NCBI RefSeq assembly: GCF_009738185.1
Contig: NZ_CP046509.1
Coordinates: 2,297,501 to 2,361,500 of the forward strand
Direction: 5' to 3'
Length of the DNA: 64,000 nt
Origin: Erwinia sorbitola
Lineage (GTDB): Bacteria; Pseudomonadota; Gammaproteobacteria; Enterobacterales; Enterobacteriaceae
This document shows positions 26,322-33,626 of the stretch, piece by piece. The position numbers were made by a program, and so were the translations under genes. Under the pieces are notes generated by a model, which saw only the letters and a list, made by a program, of their open reading frames with translations, did not search any database and was not told the DNA's origin. Position 1 is the first letter of the stretch, and every line of letters starts with the position of its first letter.

Positions 26322-28136
26322 ATGCAGGGAAATTCGTCAGCCGTCAGCACTTATGGGATCGCCACAGACCCCCTTCTCAATGACTCCTGGTATCGCAGCC
26401 AGCTTTACGGGCTGGATCGCCTTTCCGACGACTTTCCCCGTATCCGCCAGTCTGAGCTGGCAGACCTGCTTGCTCACCACTCTGCACTGCAACAGTTTGC
26501 GCGGCCGACTATTCGGATCCTGGCTGAAAAAATCGCTGATAAGCAGGCCGTGGTGATCCTGTCTGATGCCAGTGGCCTGGTGCTGAATACTTTTGGCGAT
26601 ATGCAGGCGCTGCAAAAAGCAGAGCGTTTTGCCCTTGCTCCGGGAAATTTGTGGAGCGAGTGCGGACGCGGCACCAATGCCATTGGCACAGCCCTCGCCA
26701 TTGAAGAGTGCTGTGAAATTGACGGGCAGCAGCATTTCCTCACCAGCAACCAGGGGTTGTACTGCGCCGCGATCCCCCTGCAAAGCCCCTGCGGGAAGAT
26801 TGCCGGCGTGCTTGATATCTCCGGCCCTGCCAATTTTGCGCACCCCCATACTCTGGCGCTGCTCAAGGATGCCGCACAACAGATCGAGTATCTGTGGGTA
26901 AAACAGAGCCTGAATCCAGACCAGTGGATAATGAACCTGCACCGGAAAATTGAAGGTCTCGACCGCGCTGATGAACTGCTGCTGGTGTTCTCAGATAATA
27001 TGCTGATGGCGGCGAATCGGGTGGCGATGCGCGAGCTTGAACTGAGTGCTGAACAGATGGGCAGTGTCACTTTCCAGCAGCTGTTTCCGCAGTCAGAACA
27101 GCAGGCAAACCTGGTGCCCCAATCGTTGACCACCGCTGACCAGCAGCACTATTTCTTCCGCCTGCGCGCGCCAACACGCACCCGCTTTCACTCTGCTGAC
27201 GTTACCCCCTCCGCGCTGCCTTTTTCTCTGCGTGATGACGGCAACAAAATGGTGCGCCTGATGAATGCGGGCGTTTCTCTCTGCCTGCATGGGGAAACCG
27301 GTAGCGGTAAAGAGTATGTCAGCCGGGCGCTGCATCAGCAGAGCCGCTGGCAGAGGGGAAAGTTTGTTGCCATTAACTGTGCCGCGATTCCGGAATCGCT
27401 GATTGAGTCAGAACTGTTTGGTTATCAGCCTGGTGCGTTTACCGGAGCCAGTAAAAATGGCTATATCGGTAAAATTCGCGAAGCTGACGGCGGCGTGCTG
27501 TTCCTTGATGAAATTGGCGATATGCCGTTAGCGTTGCAAACCCGTCTGCTGCGGGTATTGCAGGAGAAAGAGGTGGCTCCGCTAGGTTCCAGCCGCAGCT
27601 GGCCGGTAAGTTTTGCCGTTATCAGTGCCACTCACCGTAATTTGCCTCAGCTGGTGGCGGACGGCACCTTCCGCGAAGATCTGCTCTACCGCTTGCAGGA
27701 ATTTGCGCTGACTATTCCGCCGCTGCGGGAATGGCCGGAACTGGACACCTTTATTATGCAGCTCTGGCAGAATATGGGGGGAGAACAGCGCGGGATCAGC
27801 ATGAAGCCACAGCTGCTGGATATCCTGGTGCAGCACCCATGGCCCGGTAATGTTCGACAGCTGCGTAGCCTGCTGAAAGTACTGCTGGCGCTGGCAGAAG
27901 ATAATGAAGAGCTGGATTGCAGCAGTCTGCCTGCCGAATACCGGATGGCAGTGAGTGAGCCGCTGCCTGCGCTGCAACAGCATGATGAGCAGCTGATTGC
28001 CGCTACTCTGCAACGTTTCAACGGCAATATCAGTAAAACGGCTGAAGCACTGGGCGTGGCACGCAGCACCCTGTATCGGCGTGCTGCGCGCAGCCATACT
28101 GTGGCAGGTCAGTTACCCAGTAAATCGGTACCATAA
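26322..28136 (+). CDS. AcoR-like sigma54-dependent activator
   Basis: A 604-residue enhancer-binding protein. It has an N-terminal GAF-type sensing region (about 60-200, including GNLWSECGRGTNAIGTAL), a central AAA+ domain with Walker A GETGSGKE, the sigma54-contact loop GAFTGAS and Walker B GGVLFLDEIGDM, and a C-terminal Fis-type helix-turn-helix (NGNISKTAEALGVARSTLYRR). GTGAGG lies 6 bases before the ATG at 26322, so I rejected the longer frame from 26274. It is divergent from the aldehyde/alcohol dehydrogenase operon, its probable target. By family the inducer may be acetoin, acetaldehyde or ethanol. Confidence 0.92.
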   Translation: MQGNSSAVSTYGIATDPLLNDSWYRSQLYGLDRLSDDFPRIRQSELADLLAHHSALQQFARPTIRILAEKIADKQAVVILSDASGLVLNTFGDMQALQKAERFALAPGNLWSECGRGTNAIGTALAIEECCEIDGQQHFLTSNQGLYCAAIPLQSPCGKIAGVLDISGPANFAHPHTLALLKDAAQQIEYLWVKQSLNPDQWIMNLHRKIEGLDRADELLLVFSDNMLMAANRVAMRELELSAEQMGSVTFQQLFPQSEQQANLVPQSLTTADQQHYFFRLRAPTRTRFHSADVTPSALPFSLRDDGNKMVRLMNAGVSLCLHGETGSGKEYVSRALHQQSRWQRGKFVAINCAAIPESLIESELFGYQPGAFTGASKNGYIGKIREADGGVLFLDEIGDMPLALQTRLLRVLQEKEVAPLGSSRSWPVSFAVISATHRNLPQLVADGTFREDLLYRLQEFALTIPPLREWPELDTFIMQLWQNMGGEQRGISMKPQLLDILVQHPWPGNVRQLRSLLKVLLALAEDNEELDCSSLPAEYRMAVSEPLPALQQHDEQLIAATLQRFNGNISKTAEALGVARSTLYRRAARSHTVAGQLPSKSVP

Positions 28137-28504
28137 GAGTTATCAACAGTGCAGATCCAGCCGTCGTCCGGCTGATGCCGAAACACATAGGTGGCGCGCC
28201 GGGTGGTGGTGATCGTGCCGCCTGTGCCGTCCGGGTAGTGCAGGACAGTTTCCATAATCACCAGTGCATCACCCGCCCCCTCGATCACCTGCATCTCGCC
28301 CTGCTCTACCCGCAGCTGCCCCTGAAAATGGTCGGAAATAGCGATAAATGCCTTACGGATATTCTCGCGCCCTCTGACAATCATGCCCGGTTTAACCACC
28401 AGAGCTGCATCCTCTGCATAGTTGCGCATCAGGCTGTCAAAATCGCGTGCACTGATTGCACGGTCGCAGGCTTCTATGATCAGGCGTATCGGGTGTGAAC
28501 TCAT
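28109..28504 (-). CDS. SnoaL-like/DUF4440 (NTF2-fold) protein
   Basis: A 131-residue protein of the NTF2-like superfamily: EACDRAISARDFDSLMRNYAEDAALVV at the start, GRENIRKAF, then DGWICTVDNSYG at the end. Such proteins include small isomerases and unassigned YybH/SgcJ-type proteins. The 3' end overlaps the convergent acoR-like gene by 28 bases. GGAG lies 9 bases from the ATG. No substrate can be assigned. Confidence 0.8.
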   Translation of the reverse strand: MSSHPIRLIIEACDRAISARDFDSLMRNYAEDAALVVKPGMIVRGRENIRKAFIAISDHFQGQLRVEQGEMQVIEGAGDALVIMETVLHYPDGTGGTITTTRRATYVFRHQPDDGWICTVDNSYGTDLLGN

Positions 28505-28679
28505 GGATCAGATCTCCGCACTGTGGAAGTTATAACGCCACACTGACATAATAGCCGTTCTTAAAACAAGCAGATTTGTGGTTCGCCGCGTACCCTGTCT
28601 CCGGTTAATGTTATAAACTGCTTTAAATATTAATTAATCAGTCTGTTAAGGACGTTATTTAACTAAATAAACCCGGCAT

Positions 28680-28712
28680 GTAATTAAATTAACTGTTAAG
28701 TAATTAAATTAA
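28680..28712 (+). promoter_or_regulatory. 13-bp direct repeat upstream of mqo, ArcA-like
   Basis: GTAATTAAATTAA occurs at 28680-28692 and again at 28700-28712, a period of 20 bases (two helical turns), with CTGTTAA between. The motif resembles the ArcA consensus GTTAATTAAATGTTA. In E. coli mqo is repressed by ArcA under oxygen limitation. The assignment here is an inference. Confidence 0.45.
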
Positions 28713-28746
28713 TTTAGAGATTTGGTTTAAATATAATAAATAGTTA

Positions 28747-28774
28747 TTAACTTTTCGTTAAATTGCGCTAAAAT
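28747..28774 (+). promoter_or_regulatory. candidate sigma70 promoter of mqo
   Basis: TTAACT (28747-28752) and TAAAAT (28769-28774) are separated by 16 bases and lie 41 bases before the start codon. Confidence is modest because the whole stretch is AT-rich. Confidence 0.35.
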
Positions 28775-28814
28775 ATCGCCTCAATTTGTTAACCTATATT
28801 GATGCGTTATTAAA

Positions 28815-30467
28815 ATGTCTAACTCCAAAAAAACTATTCCCCTGCTATCTCTGTCAGCATTATTGGTTTGTACCAGTACCTGGGCTGAAACCCCTGCATC
28901 GCAGAAAACCGACGTACTGCTGATTGGTGGCGGTATCATGAGCGCCTCTCTTGGCACCTGGTTACAGGAACTTCAGCCAGGCTGGAAACAGCTGATGGTA
29001 GAGAAGCTGGATGGTGTGGCCCTTGAATCGTCAAACGGCTGGAACAATGCCGGCACGGGGCACTCCGCGAATATGGAGCTGAACTATACGCCAGAGCGCC
29101 CGGACGGCTCTATTGATGTGTCCAAAGCGCTGGAAATTAACGAGCAGTTTATGATTTCCCGCCAGTTCTGGACCGCTCAGGTGAAACGCGGCGTATTGAA
29201 TAACCCACACTCATTTATTAACTCCACCCCGCATATGAGTTTTGTCTGGGGCGACACTAACGTTAATTATCTGACTAAACGTTATGAAGCATTACAGCAA
29301 ACCACCCTGTTCCAGGGAATGAAATTCTCTACTGACCAGAATCAAATAAAACAGTGGGCACCGCTGACTATTCAAGGTCGCGATCCGCAACAGAAAGTTG
29401 CTGCCACCTGGACTCCGGTTGGAACTGATGTTAACTACGGTGAAATCACCCGCCAGCTGATCGGCAGCCTGAAGAAAGACAAAAACTTTACGCTGGAAAC
29501 CTCGGCAGAAGCCACGGATTTCAAACGTAATGCTGATAACTCCTGGCATGTGACCATCACCGATGTGAAAAGCGGTGAAGAACATAGCGTTGACGCGAAA
29601 TATGTGTTTATCGGTGCCGGTGGTGGCGCATTGAAACTGCTGCAAAAAACCGGTATTCCTGAGGCGGATAACTATGCTGGTTTCCCGGTAGGTGGTTCGT
29701 TCCTGGTGAGCGAAAACCCTGAGATTACTAAACAGCACACTGAAAAAGTCTACGGTCAGGCCTCTGTAGGGGCACCGCCGATGTCCGTTCCGCATCTGGA
29801 TGCCCGTTATCTTGACGGTAAGCGTGTGGTGCTGTTTGGGCCATTCGCCACTTTCTCTACCAAGTTCCTGAAAAATGGTTCGCTCTTCGATCTGTTAAGC
29901 ACCACGACCACCAGTAACTTTATGCCTATGACTCATGTCGGCATGGACAACTTCGACCTGGTGAAATACCTGATCGGTCAGGTGATGCTGGATGATAACG
30001 ACCGCTTTGAAGCGCTGAAAGAGTACTACCCGAATGCGCGTAAAGAGGACTGGAAACTGATTCAGGCCGGTCAACGCGTACAGATCATCAAGAAAGATGA
30101 AGATAAAGGCGGCGTGCTGAAACTCGGAACTGAAATTGTGACCGATCAGCAGAAAACCCTGGCAGCCCTGCTGGGTGCTTCACCGGGCGCTTCCACCGCA
30201 GCCCCAATCACCCTCAACGTGATGAAAAAGCTGTTCCCGGAGCAGTTCAACTCACCAGAGTGGCAGAGCAAGATCCGCAGCATCGTTCCAAGCTATGGCC
30301 AGCAGTTAAATGGCAACACTGCGCTGACTCAGCAGGTGTGGGATGACACTGCAGCAACTCTGCAACTGGTTAAACCGCCGGTTATCAATATGAACAACAA
30401 GCCGTCGGATGCACCTTCTCAGCCTGAGAAACGTGCCGAAAGCGCGCAGCACGATATGGCGCTGTAA
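28815..30467 (+). CDS. mqo: malate:quinone oxidoreductase
   Basis: A 550-residue FAD enzyme that oxidises malate to oxaloacetate and passes electrons to quinone at the inner membrane. The FAD-binding motif is VLLIGGGIMSASLG, followed by ESSNGWNNAGTGHSA; later blocks include QRVQIIKKDEDKGGVLKLGT and LLGASPGASTAAP. The sequence aligns with E. coli Mqo throughout. Like that protein it has an N-terminal hydrophobic stretch (LLSLSALLVCTSTWAE) that looks like a signal or anchor, and a low-complexity C-terminal tail. Confidence 0.96.
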   Translation: MSNSKKTIPLLSLSALLVCTSTWAETPASQKTDVLLIGGGIMSASLGTWLQELQPGWKQLMVEKLDGVALESSNGWNNAGTGHSANMELNYTPERPDGSIDVSKALEINEQFMISRQFWTAQVKRGVLNNPHSFINSTPHMSFVWGDTNVNYLTKRYEALQQTTLFQGMKFSTDQNQIKQWAPLTIQGRDPQQKVAATWTPVGTDVNYGEITRQLIGSLKKDKNFTLETSAEATDFKRNADNSWHVTITDVKSGEEHSVDAKYVFIGAGGGALKLLQKTGIPEADNYAGFPVGGSFLVSENPEITKQHTEKVYGQASVGAPPMSVPHLDARYLDGKRVVLFGPFATFSTKFLKNGSLFDLLSTTTTSNFMPMTHVGMDNFDLVKYLIGQVMLDDNDRFEALKEYYPNARKEDWKLIQAGQRVQIIKKDEDKGGVLKLGTEIVTDQQKTLAALLGASPGASTAAPITLNVMKKLFPEQFNSPEWQSKIRSIVPSYGQQLNGNTALTQQVWDDTAATLQLVKPPVINMNNKPSDAPSQPEKRAESAQHDMAL

Positions 30468-30479
30468 TCCTGTTGTTCT

Positions 30480-30506
30480 CTTGCCCTGGCTCACCGCCGG
30501 GGCAAG
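30480..30506 (+). terminator. candidate terminator after mqo
   Basis: A 10-bp stem with one G-T pair (CTTGCCCTGG / CCGGGGCAAG) and a 7-base loop begins 12 bases after the mqo stop. It is followed by a C/T-rich stretch rather than a clean T-run. Confidence 0.55.
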
Positions 30507-30529
30507 TCCCCTCCTGTTTTCTCTGCTGT

Positions 30530-30919
30530 TTATCCTGGCAAACGTGCAACTTGTGTAAACGCCGCTTTATCCCGAGCGACCGTGTACGCCACCGTAGTCA
30601 CTTTATTTTGTGAGGTGGTAACATCCACCGCTGGAATTGTTACCCGTCCCAGCAGTGTCGGTACATAGCCACCCACTTTATGTTCGCCAGAGGGTACATG
30701 CAGCAGCGCATGCTCTCCGCCATCCAGCACGCCGGCATCCCGGCCATCCACGGTGACAACCACCGCAGAACCATCGTCCGTTTGAGTGACAATATGTGAA
30801 ACGTTGATCTGGGTAGGACCGCTGGCATATTGATCAGCGGGAATATCTTGCGGATGTTGAGCACAGCCCGTCAACATCATAGCCGTCGCGATGGTGGTCA
30901 GCGTCAAACGATAAAACAT
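30530..30919 (-). CDS. putative outer-membrane/periplasmic lipoprotein, paralogue 1
   Basis: A 129-residue lipoprotein with a short signal peptide and the lipobox LTGC at about residue 19. The core, GPTQINVSHIVTQTDDGSAVVVTVDG, then GEHKVGGYVPTLLGRVTI, is shared with the next gene upstream, so the pair arose by duplication. GGAG lies 6 bases before the ATG at 30919, which I chose over 30940. I do not recognise the family; the fold looks beta-rich (PEGA-like at a guess). Not assigned a function. Confidence 0.75.
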   Translation of the reverse strand: MFYRLTLTTIATAMMLTGCAQHPQDIPADQYASGPTQINVSHIVTQTDDGSAVVVTVDGRDAGVLDGGEHALLHVPSGEHKVGGYVPTLLGRVTIPAVDVTTSQNKVTTVAYTVARDKAAFTQVARLPG

Positions 30920-31016
30920 CAGGTGCTCCCTCTGCGGCAAATGAACTGACCATTATAGCGGCTGAGAGCAGAGAGATCGGCGTTGAAGGGTTAGGGATCG
31001 TCTGAGAAATGACGTT

Positions 31017-31060
31017 TGCTACCCTGCTTCCGCCGCTGTTGCAAACGGAACAGGGTAGCA
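31017..31060 (-). repeat. long hairpin between the two lipoprotein genes
   Basis: TGCTACCCTG at 31017-31026 pairs with CAGGGTAGCA at 31051-31060. Inside it TTCCG pairs with CGGAA, leaving one bulged C and a 13-base loop. It starts 8 bases past the stop of the upstream lipoprotein gene and has no T-run. It could end transcription or protect the mRNA. Confidence 0.55.
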
Positions 31061-31067
31061 GACAGCA

Positions 31068-31502
31068 TCAGCCTGCGGCTTTATCTGTCAGGGCAAATGC
31101 AGGTTTGTTTCTGGTCACTGAGTAGGATACATGTGTTGCCTGATCCGTTTTAGTGGTTACTTCCACCGACTGAATGGTCACCCGGCCCAGACCAAACAGC
31201 GTCTGTACATAACCACCAACCTTATGCTTGCCTTCAGGAACAAACAGTTCTTTGTTCTCTCCGCGCGTCAGCGTACCGGCTTCTACGCCGTCGATAGTGA
31301 GGATCACTGAGGAGCCATCGTCAGCGCGGGTAACCACGTGAGTCACGTTAATCTGCGTCGGGCCAGAGGCAAACTCAGAAACAGCAGGCGTCGCTTCAGC
31401 AGCAGACACTTCTACCGTAGCCGGAGCCTGAGTGGATTTGTGGCTGCAACCTGCCAGCAGTAAGGTGGCCGTGAGCGCGGCGAGCGTGGAACGATAAAAC
31501 AT
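31068..31502 (-). CDS. putative lipoprotein, paralogue 2
   Basis: A 144-residue lipoprotein with lipobox LAGC (Cys19), then a Thr/Ala/Glu-rich linker and the same core as its neighbour: FASGPTQINVTHVVTRADDG, GKHKVGGYVQTLFGLGRVTI, and a Thr-rich TTKTDQATHVSYSVTR end. GAGGA lies 11 bases before the ATG. The two copies share the start MFYR and the spacing of every motif. Function unknown. Confidence 0.75.
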   Translation of the reverse strand: MFYRSTLAALTATLLLAGCSHKSTQAPATVEVSAAEATPAVSEFASGPTQINVTHVVTRADDGSSVILTIDGVEAGTLTRGENKELFVPEGKHKVGGYVQTLFGLGRVTIQSVEVTTKTDQATHVSYSVTRNKPAFALTDKAAG

Positions 31503-31831
31503 TAAGCGGTCTATCCTCAGTATAATTTCAGACGGTTATAATACGCCTGCATCCGGCTAAAAACACCTGACTGAGCTTAGGGTTGTTCCTAATTTACGAG
31601 AAGTTTACATCTTTTACGTCACCAGATCGTTCCGCTGCGTCAGCTGACAATCGTCACCATCAGCAAGACTGGCGTGACGCATGGCCGGTTGCCGGGTTAA
31701 TGCGCAAACTTGGCTGATAAATGCTCACTTTGAAGCCCGTACTATGTTGCGTAGTTGCGTATCGCCAGAGCCGGCTCTCCTGCTGAATCAGCATGCCGGA
31801 CTGAGGTTCGCGTCCAGAGCTCAGGCGTGAA
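31503..31831. other. intergenic region between the lipoprotein and peptide operons
   Basis: About 330 bases without a supported reading frame. The minus-strand lipoprotein promoter should lie at 31520-31560 (TATAAC- and TTATAC-like hexamers). The remainder leads up to the terminator at 31831. A plus-strand RNA ending at that terminator cannot be excluded, but I found no promoter for one. Confidence 0.35.
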
Positions 31832-31869
31832 AAAAACCACGACCTGCTGCATAGGAGACCGTGGTTTTT
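31831..31869. terminator. bidirectional terminator of the double-glycine peptide operon
   Basis: AAAAACCACG and CGTGGTTTTT form a 10-bp stem around an 18-base partly paired loop. On the minus strand the stem runs into seven T residues, so it ends the peptide operon 38 bases past its last stop codon. It also works on the plus strand. Confidence 0.8.
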
Positions 31870-31906
31870 ATATCAGTAACATAAAATATTCAGAATTTAT
31901 CAGCGA

Positions 31907-32029
31907 TCAATAGCACTTAACCGGATTGCCGAATAGATAACCCAGACTGATACCCACTGTAAAAGCAATGCCGACAATAACAGATCCGCCGGAGACCTGT
32001 TTAATTTCTGATGGATTTAATACTTTCAT
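31907..32029 (-). CDS. double-glycine-leader peptide 2 (candidate class IIb microcin partner)
   Basis: A 40-residue precursor. The leader MKVLNPSEIKQVSGG (1-15) fits the class II microcin/bacteriocin leader pattern that ends in GG and is cleaved by a C39-peptidase exporter. The predicted core is 25 residues, starting SVIVGIAFTVG. It is hydrophobic, with back-to-back GxxxG motifs (GISLG, GYLFG), and ends in PVKCY with a single Cys. GAGGT lies 7 bases before the ATG. It is the second gene of a two-gene unit, 136 bases after the first. GxxxG in both peptides suggests that they pair as helices in a membrane. It is too short for usual gene callers. Confidence 0.75.
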   Translation of the reverse strand: MKVLNPSEIKQVSGGSVIVGIAFTVGISLGYLFGNPVKCY

Positions 32030-32165
32030 TTAGCACACCTCTTTTTCAACCGCATGATGATTAATCATGAACTGAATCAGATTTAATCTGTTTCTTATAA
32101 TACCTGAATAGCGCAAAACCTCGCGCGCCAGATTTCATTAGGATCAATGTGTAGAGAGGTTTCTG

Positions 32166-32324
32166 TTAATTATACCCACTCCATTTATTGGAAAGGCCAC
32201 CGAGCCAGGAACCAATTTGCCATCCAAGCTGAAGAGCGCCAATAGGCGGACTAATTATGCCAACTAATTTACCAATACCACCACCGCTAACGCTTGCGAT
32301 CTCATTCAATTTAAGTTCACGCAT
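32166..32324 (-). CDS. double-glycine-leader peptide 1 (candidate class IIb microcin)
   Basis: A 52-residue precursor. The leader MRELKLNEIASVSGG (1-15) closely resembles that of microcin V and its relatives (MRxLxLNEIxxVSGG). The 37-residue core starts GIGKLVGIISPPIG. It has two overlapping GxxxG motifs (GWQIG and GSWLG, residues 34-42) and ends Trp/Tyr-rich (NKWSGYN), features of two-peptide class IIb bacteriocins. AAGGAG lies 7 bases before the ATG. Upstream are a -10 box and a CRP site at the class II position. No immunity protein or CvaAB-type exporter is encoded nearby, so function as a bacteriocin is inferred, not shown. Confidence 0.8.
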   Translation of the reverse strand: MRELKLNEIASVSGGGIGKLVGIISPPIGALQLGWQIGSWLGGLSNKWSGYN

Positions 32325-32380
32325 GTTAATGCTCCTTGTTGTGTTTTTTGGATAAATTCTATTATTGAAATTGAGAAGTG

Positions 32381-32422
32381 ATTATAGATTAAAATATCTT
32401 CCGCATCGTGATTAAACTCACA
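32381..32422 (-). promoter_or_regulatory. CRP-dependent promoter of the peptide operon
   Basis: On the minus strand a perfect -10 (TATAAT) occupies 32386-32381, predicting a start near 32374. A CRP site, TGTGA-N6-TCACG, occupies 32422-32407, one base off the consensus TGTGA-N6-TCACA. Its centre is about 41 bases upstream of the predicted start, which is the class II position, and no good -35 hexamer is present. The leader to the first ATG is about 50 bases. Confidence 0.7.
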
Positions 32423-32593
32423 AAAAACAGATCGCCACATTCAGAGGATTTGTTTTCAATATATTCTTACTCATTGTTAATAATTGGATTGTTTTGGTGG
32501 CAATAACGCTTTAATTAGACTGTTTTATTGCATTTTTAGGTTGGTGTTTATAGTCTATACTATCCGCTTAGATTTCTACTTCAGGAGAGCATT

Positions 32594-33220
32594 ATGCACG
32601 GCCCCGACCCTAAAGATACTCACCCTTTGCCCGGTTTTCCGCAGGTCTGTTTTATTAAAAACAGCGTTAGTAATCCCAATATTATCATTGGTGATTACAC
32701 CTATTATGACGACCCGGAGGATTCAGAGAACTTCGAACGCAATGTGCTTTATCACTACCCTTTTATCGGTGATAAGCTGATTATCGGCAAGTTTTGCGCG
32801 TTGGCACGCGGAGTGAGATTTATTATGAACGGTGCTAATCATAAAACCTCCGGTTTTTCGACCTTCCCGTTCTTTATTTTTGGCAATGGCTGGGAAAGTG
32901 CTGCACCTGAACCCGGCGACCTGCCCTTTAAAGGCGATACCTGCGTTGGTAATGATGTCTGGATAGGCTATGAATCACTGATCATGCCCGGAGTTAAAAT
33001 CGGTAACGGTGCGATTATCTCCTCACGCTCCGTGGTGGTGTCAGATGTTCCTGCTTATACCATTGTGGGGGGTAATCCGGCAAAAGTAATCCGTCAACGT
33101 TTCAGTGATGAGGTTATTACTGAGCTGGAATCTATCGCATGGTGGGAATGGCCGGTAGAAAAGATCACACAGAATCTGGCGGCGATTATCGATGGTGATA
33201 TTAGCTGTTTAAGGAAATAG
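32594..33220 (+). CDS. Vat/CatB-type xenobiotic acetyltransferase
   Basis: A 208-residue left-handed beta-helix acetyltransferase of the xenobiotic acetyltransferase group (streptogramin Vat and chloramphenicol CatB types). Visible motifs include SNPNIIIGDYTYYDD, RGVRFIMNGANHK with the catalytic His, GNDVWIGYESLIMPGVKIGNGAIIS, and the C-terminal VGGNPAKVIRQRF. AGGAGA lies 5 bases before the ATG. It stands alone and is divergent from the peptide operon. Chromosomal members are common; a clinical resistance role should not be assumed. Confidence 0.88.
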   Translation: MHGPDPKDTHPLPGFPQVCFIKNSVSNPNIIIGDYTYYDDPEDSENFERNVLYHYPFIGDKLIIGKFCALARGVRFIMNGANHKTSGFSTFPFFIFGNGWESAAPEPGDLPFKGDTCVGNDVWIGYESLIMPGVKIGNGAIISSRSVVVSDVPAYTIVGGNPAKVIRQRFSDEVITELESIAWWEWPVEKITQNLAAIIDGDISCLRK

Positions 33221-33626
33221 AGAGCGGATCGGGCTGACCGATCCATCTCAATCTTCAAATAATAATGCTCGGGTATGTTACTCATTATTAATGACAAGCT
33301 ACTTAAGAAAAAAATAATACTATTTAGCCACCTTAACAAGTACTGGAAATAATTAATCATGGCGTGACAGATGCTATTCCTCGAATAAAATAGATATAAA
33401 TCAAATTTAGTCGCTTTCTAACACCTTCAAAAACTGCTACTTTCGCTCCTTTCCCAACCCCTTCGCGAGGATGACTGGCGAAATTCTCACCACTTCAGCA
33501 GGCTATGAGCAAAGTACTCACCTGTTTCACTGCTTATTTGCGCATTTGATTTAAGTCGCATACAACTAAAGTAGTCTGATTACTCACGCTTTTTACTTCC
33601 GAACTCTGACTATAAGGTCTTTTTGC
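33221..33626. other. intergenic region upstream of srfA
   Basis: About 400 bases without a supported gene. A 7-bp hairpin (GGATCGG / CCGATCC, 33226-33244) directly after the acetyltransferase stop may end its transcript, though no T-run follows. The rest is AT-rich and should hold the srf operon promoter; I could not fix its position. Confidence 0.45.

Larger units (their letters stand above)
28505..28814. other. AT-rich regulatory region of mqo
   Basis: About 310 bases without a gene, strongly AT-rich from 28620 onward. It holds the direct repeat and the candidate promoter listed separately, and probably the promoter of the divergent DUF4440 gene. Confidence 0.5.

Noticed and set aside
28815..30467. 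mqo as an exported protein because of its N-terminal hydrophobic stretch
   Set aside because: E. coli Mqo carries a similar N-terminus and works as a membrane-associated quinone-linked enzyme, so export should not be concluded from it.
31600..31870. A plus-strand small RNA ending at the bidirectional terminator
   Set aside because: No convincing plus-strand promoter was found, and the terminator is explained by the minus-strand peptide operon.
32061..32138. A 25-codon minus-strand frame (MKSGARGFALFRYYKKQ...) between the two peptide genes
   Set aside because: It has no ribosome binding site, lacks a leader or membrane segment, and its composition is not that of an immunity protein. Chance frame is the simpler view.
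32484..32780. A hydrophobic 98-codon plus-strand frame that could have been an immunity gene for the peptide operon
   Set aside because: It overlaps the acetyltransferase gene in another frame for most of its length and has no ribosome binding site.
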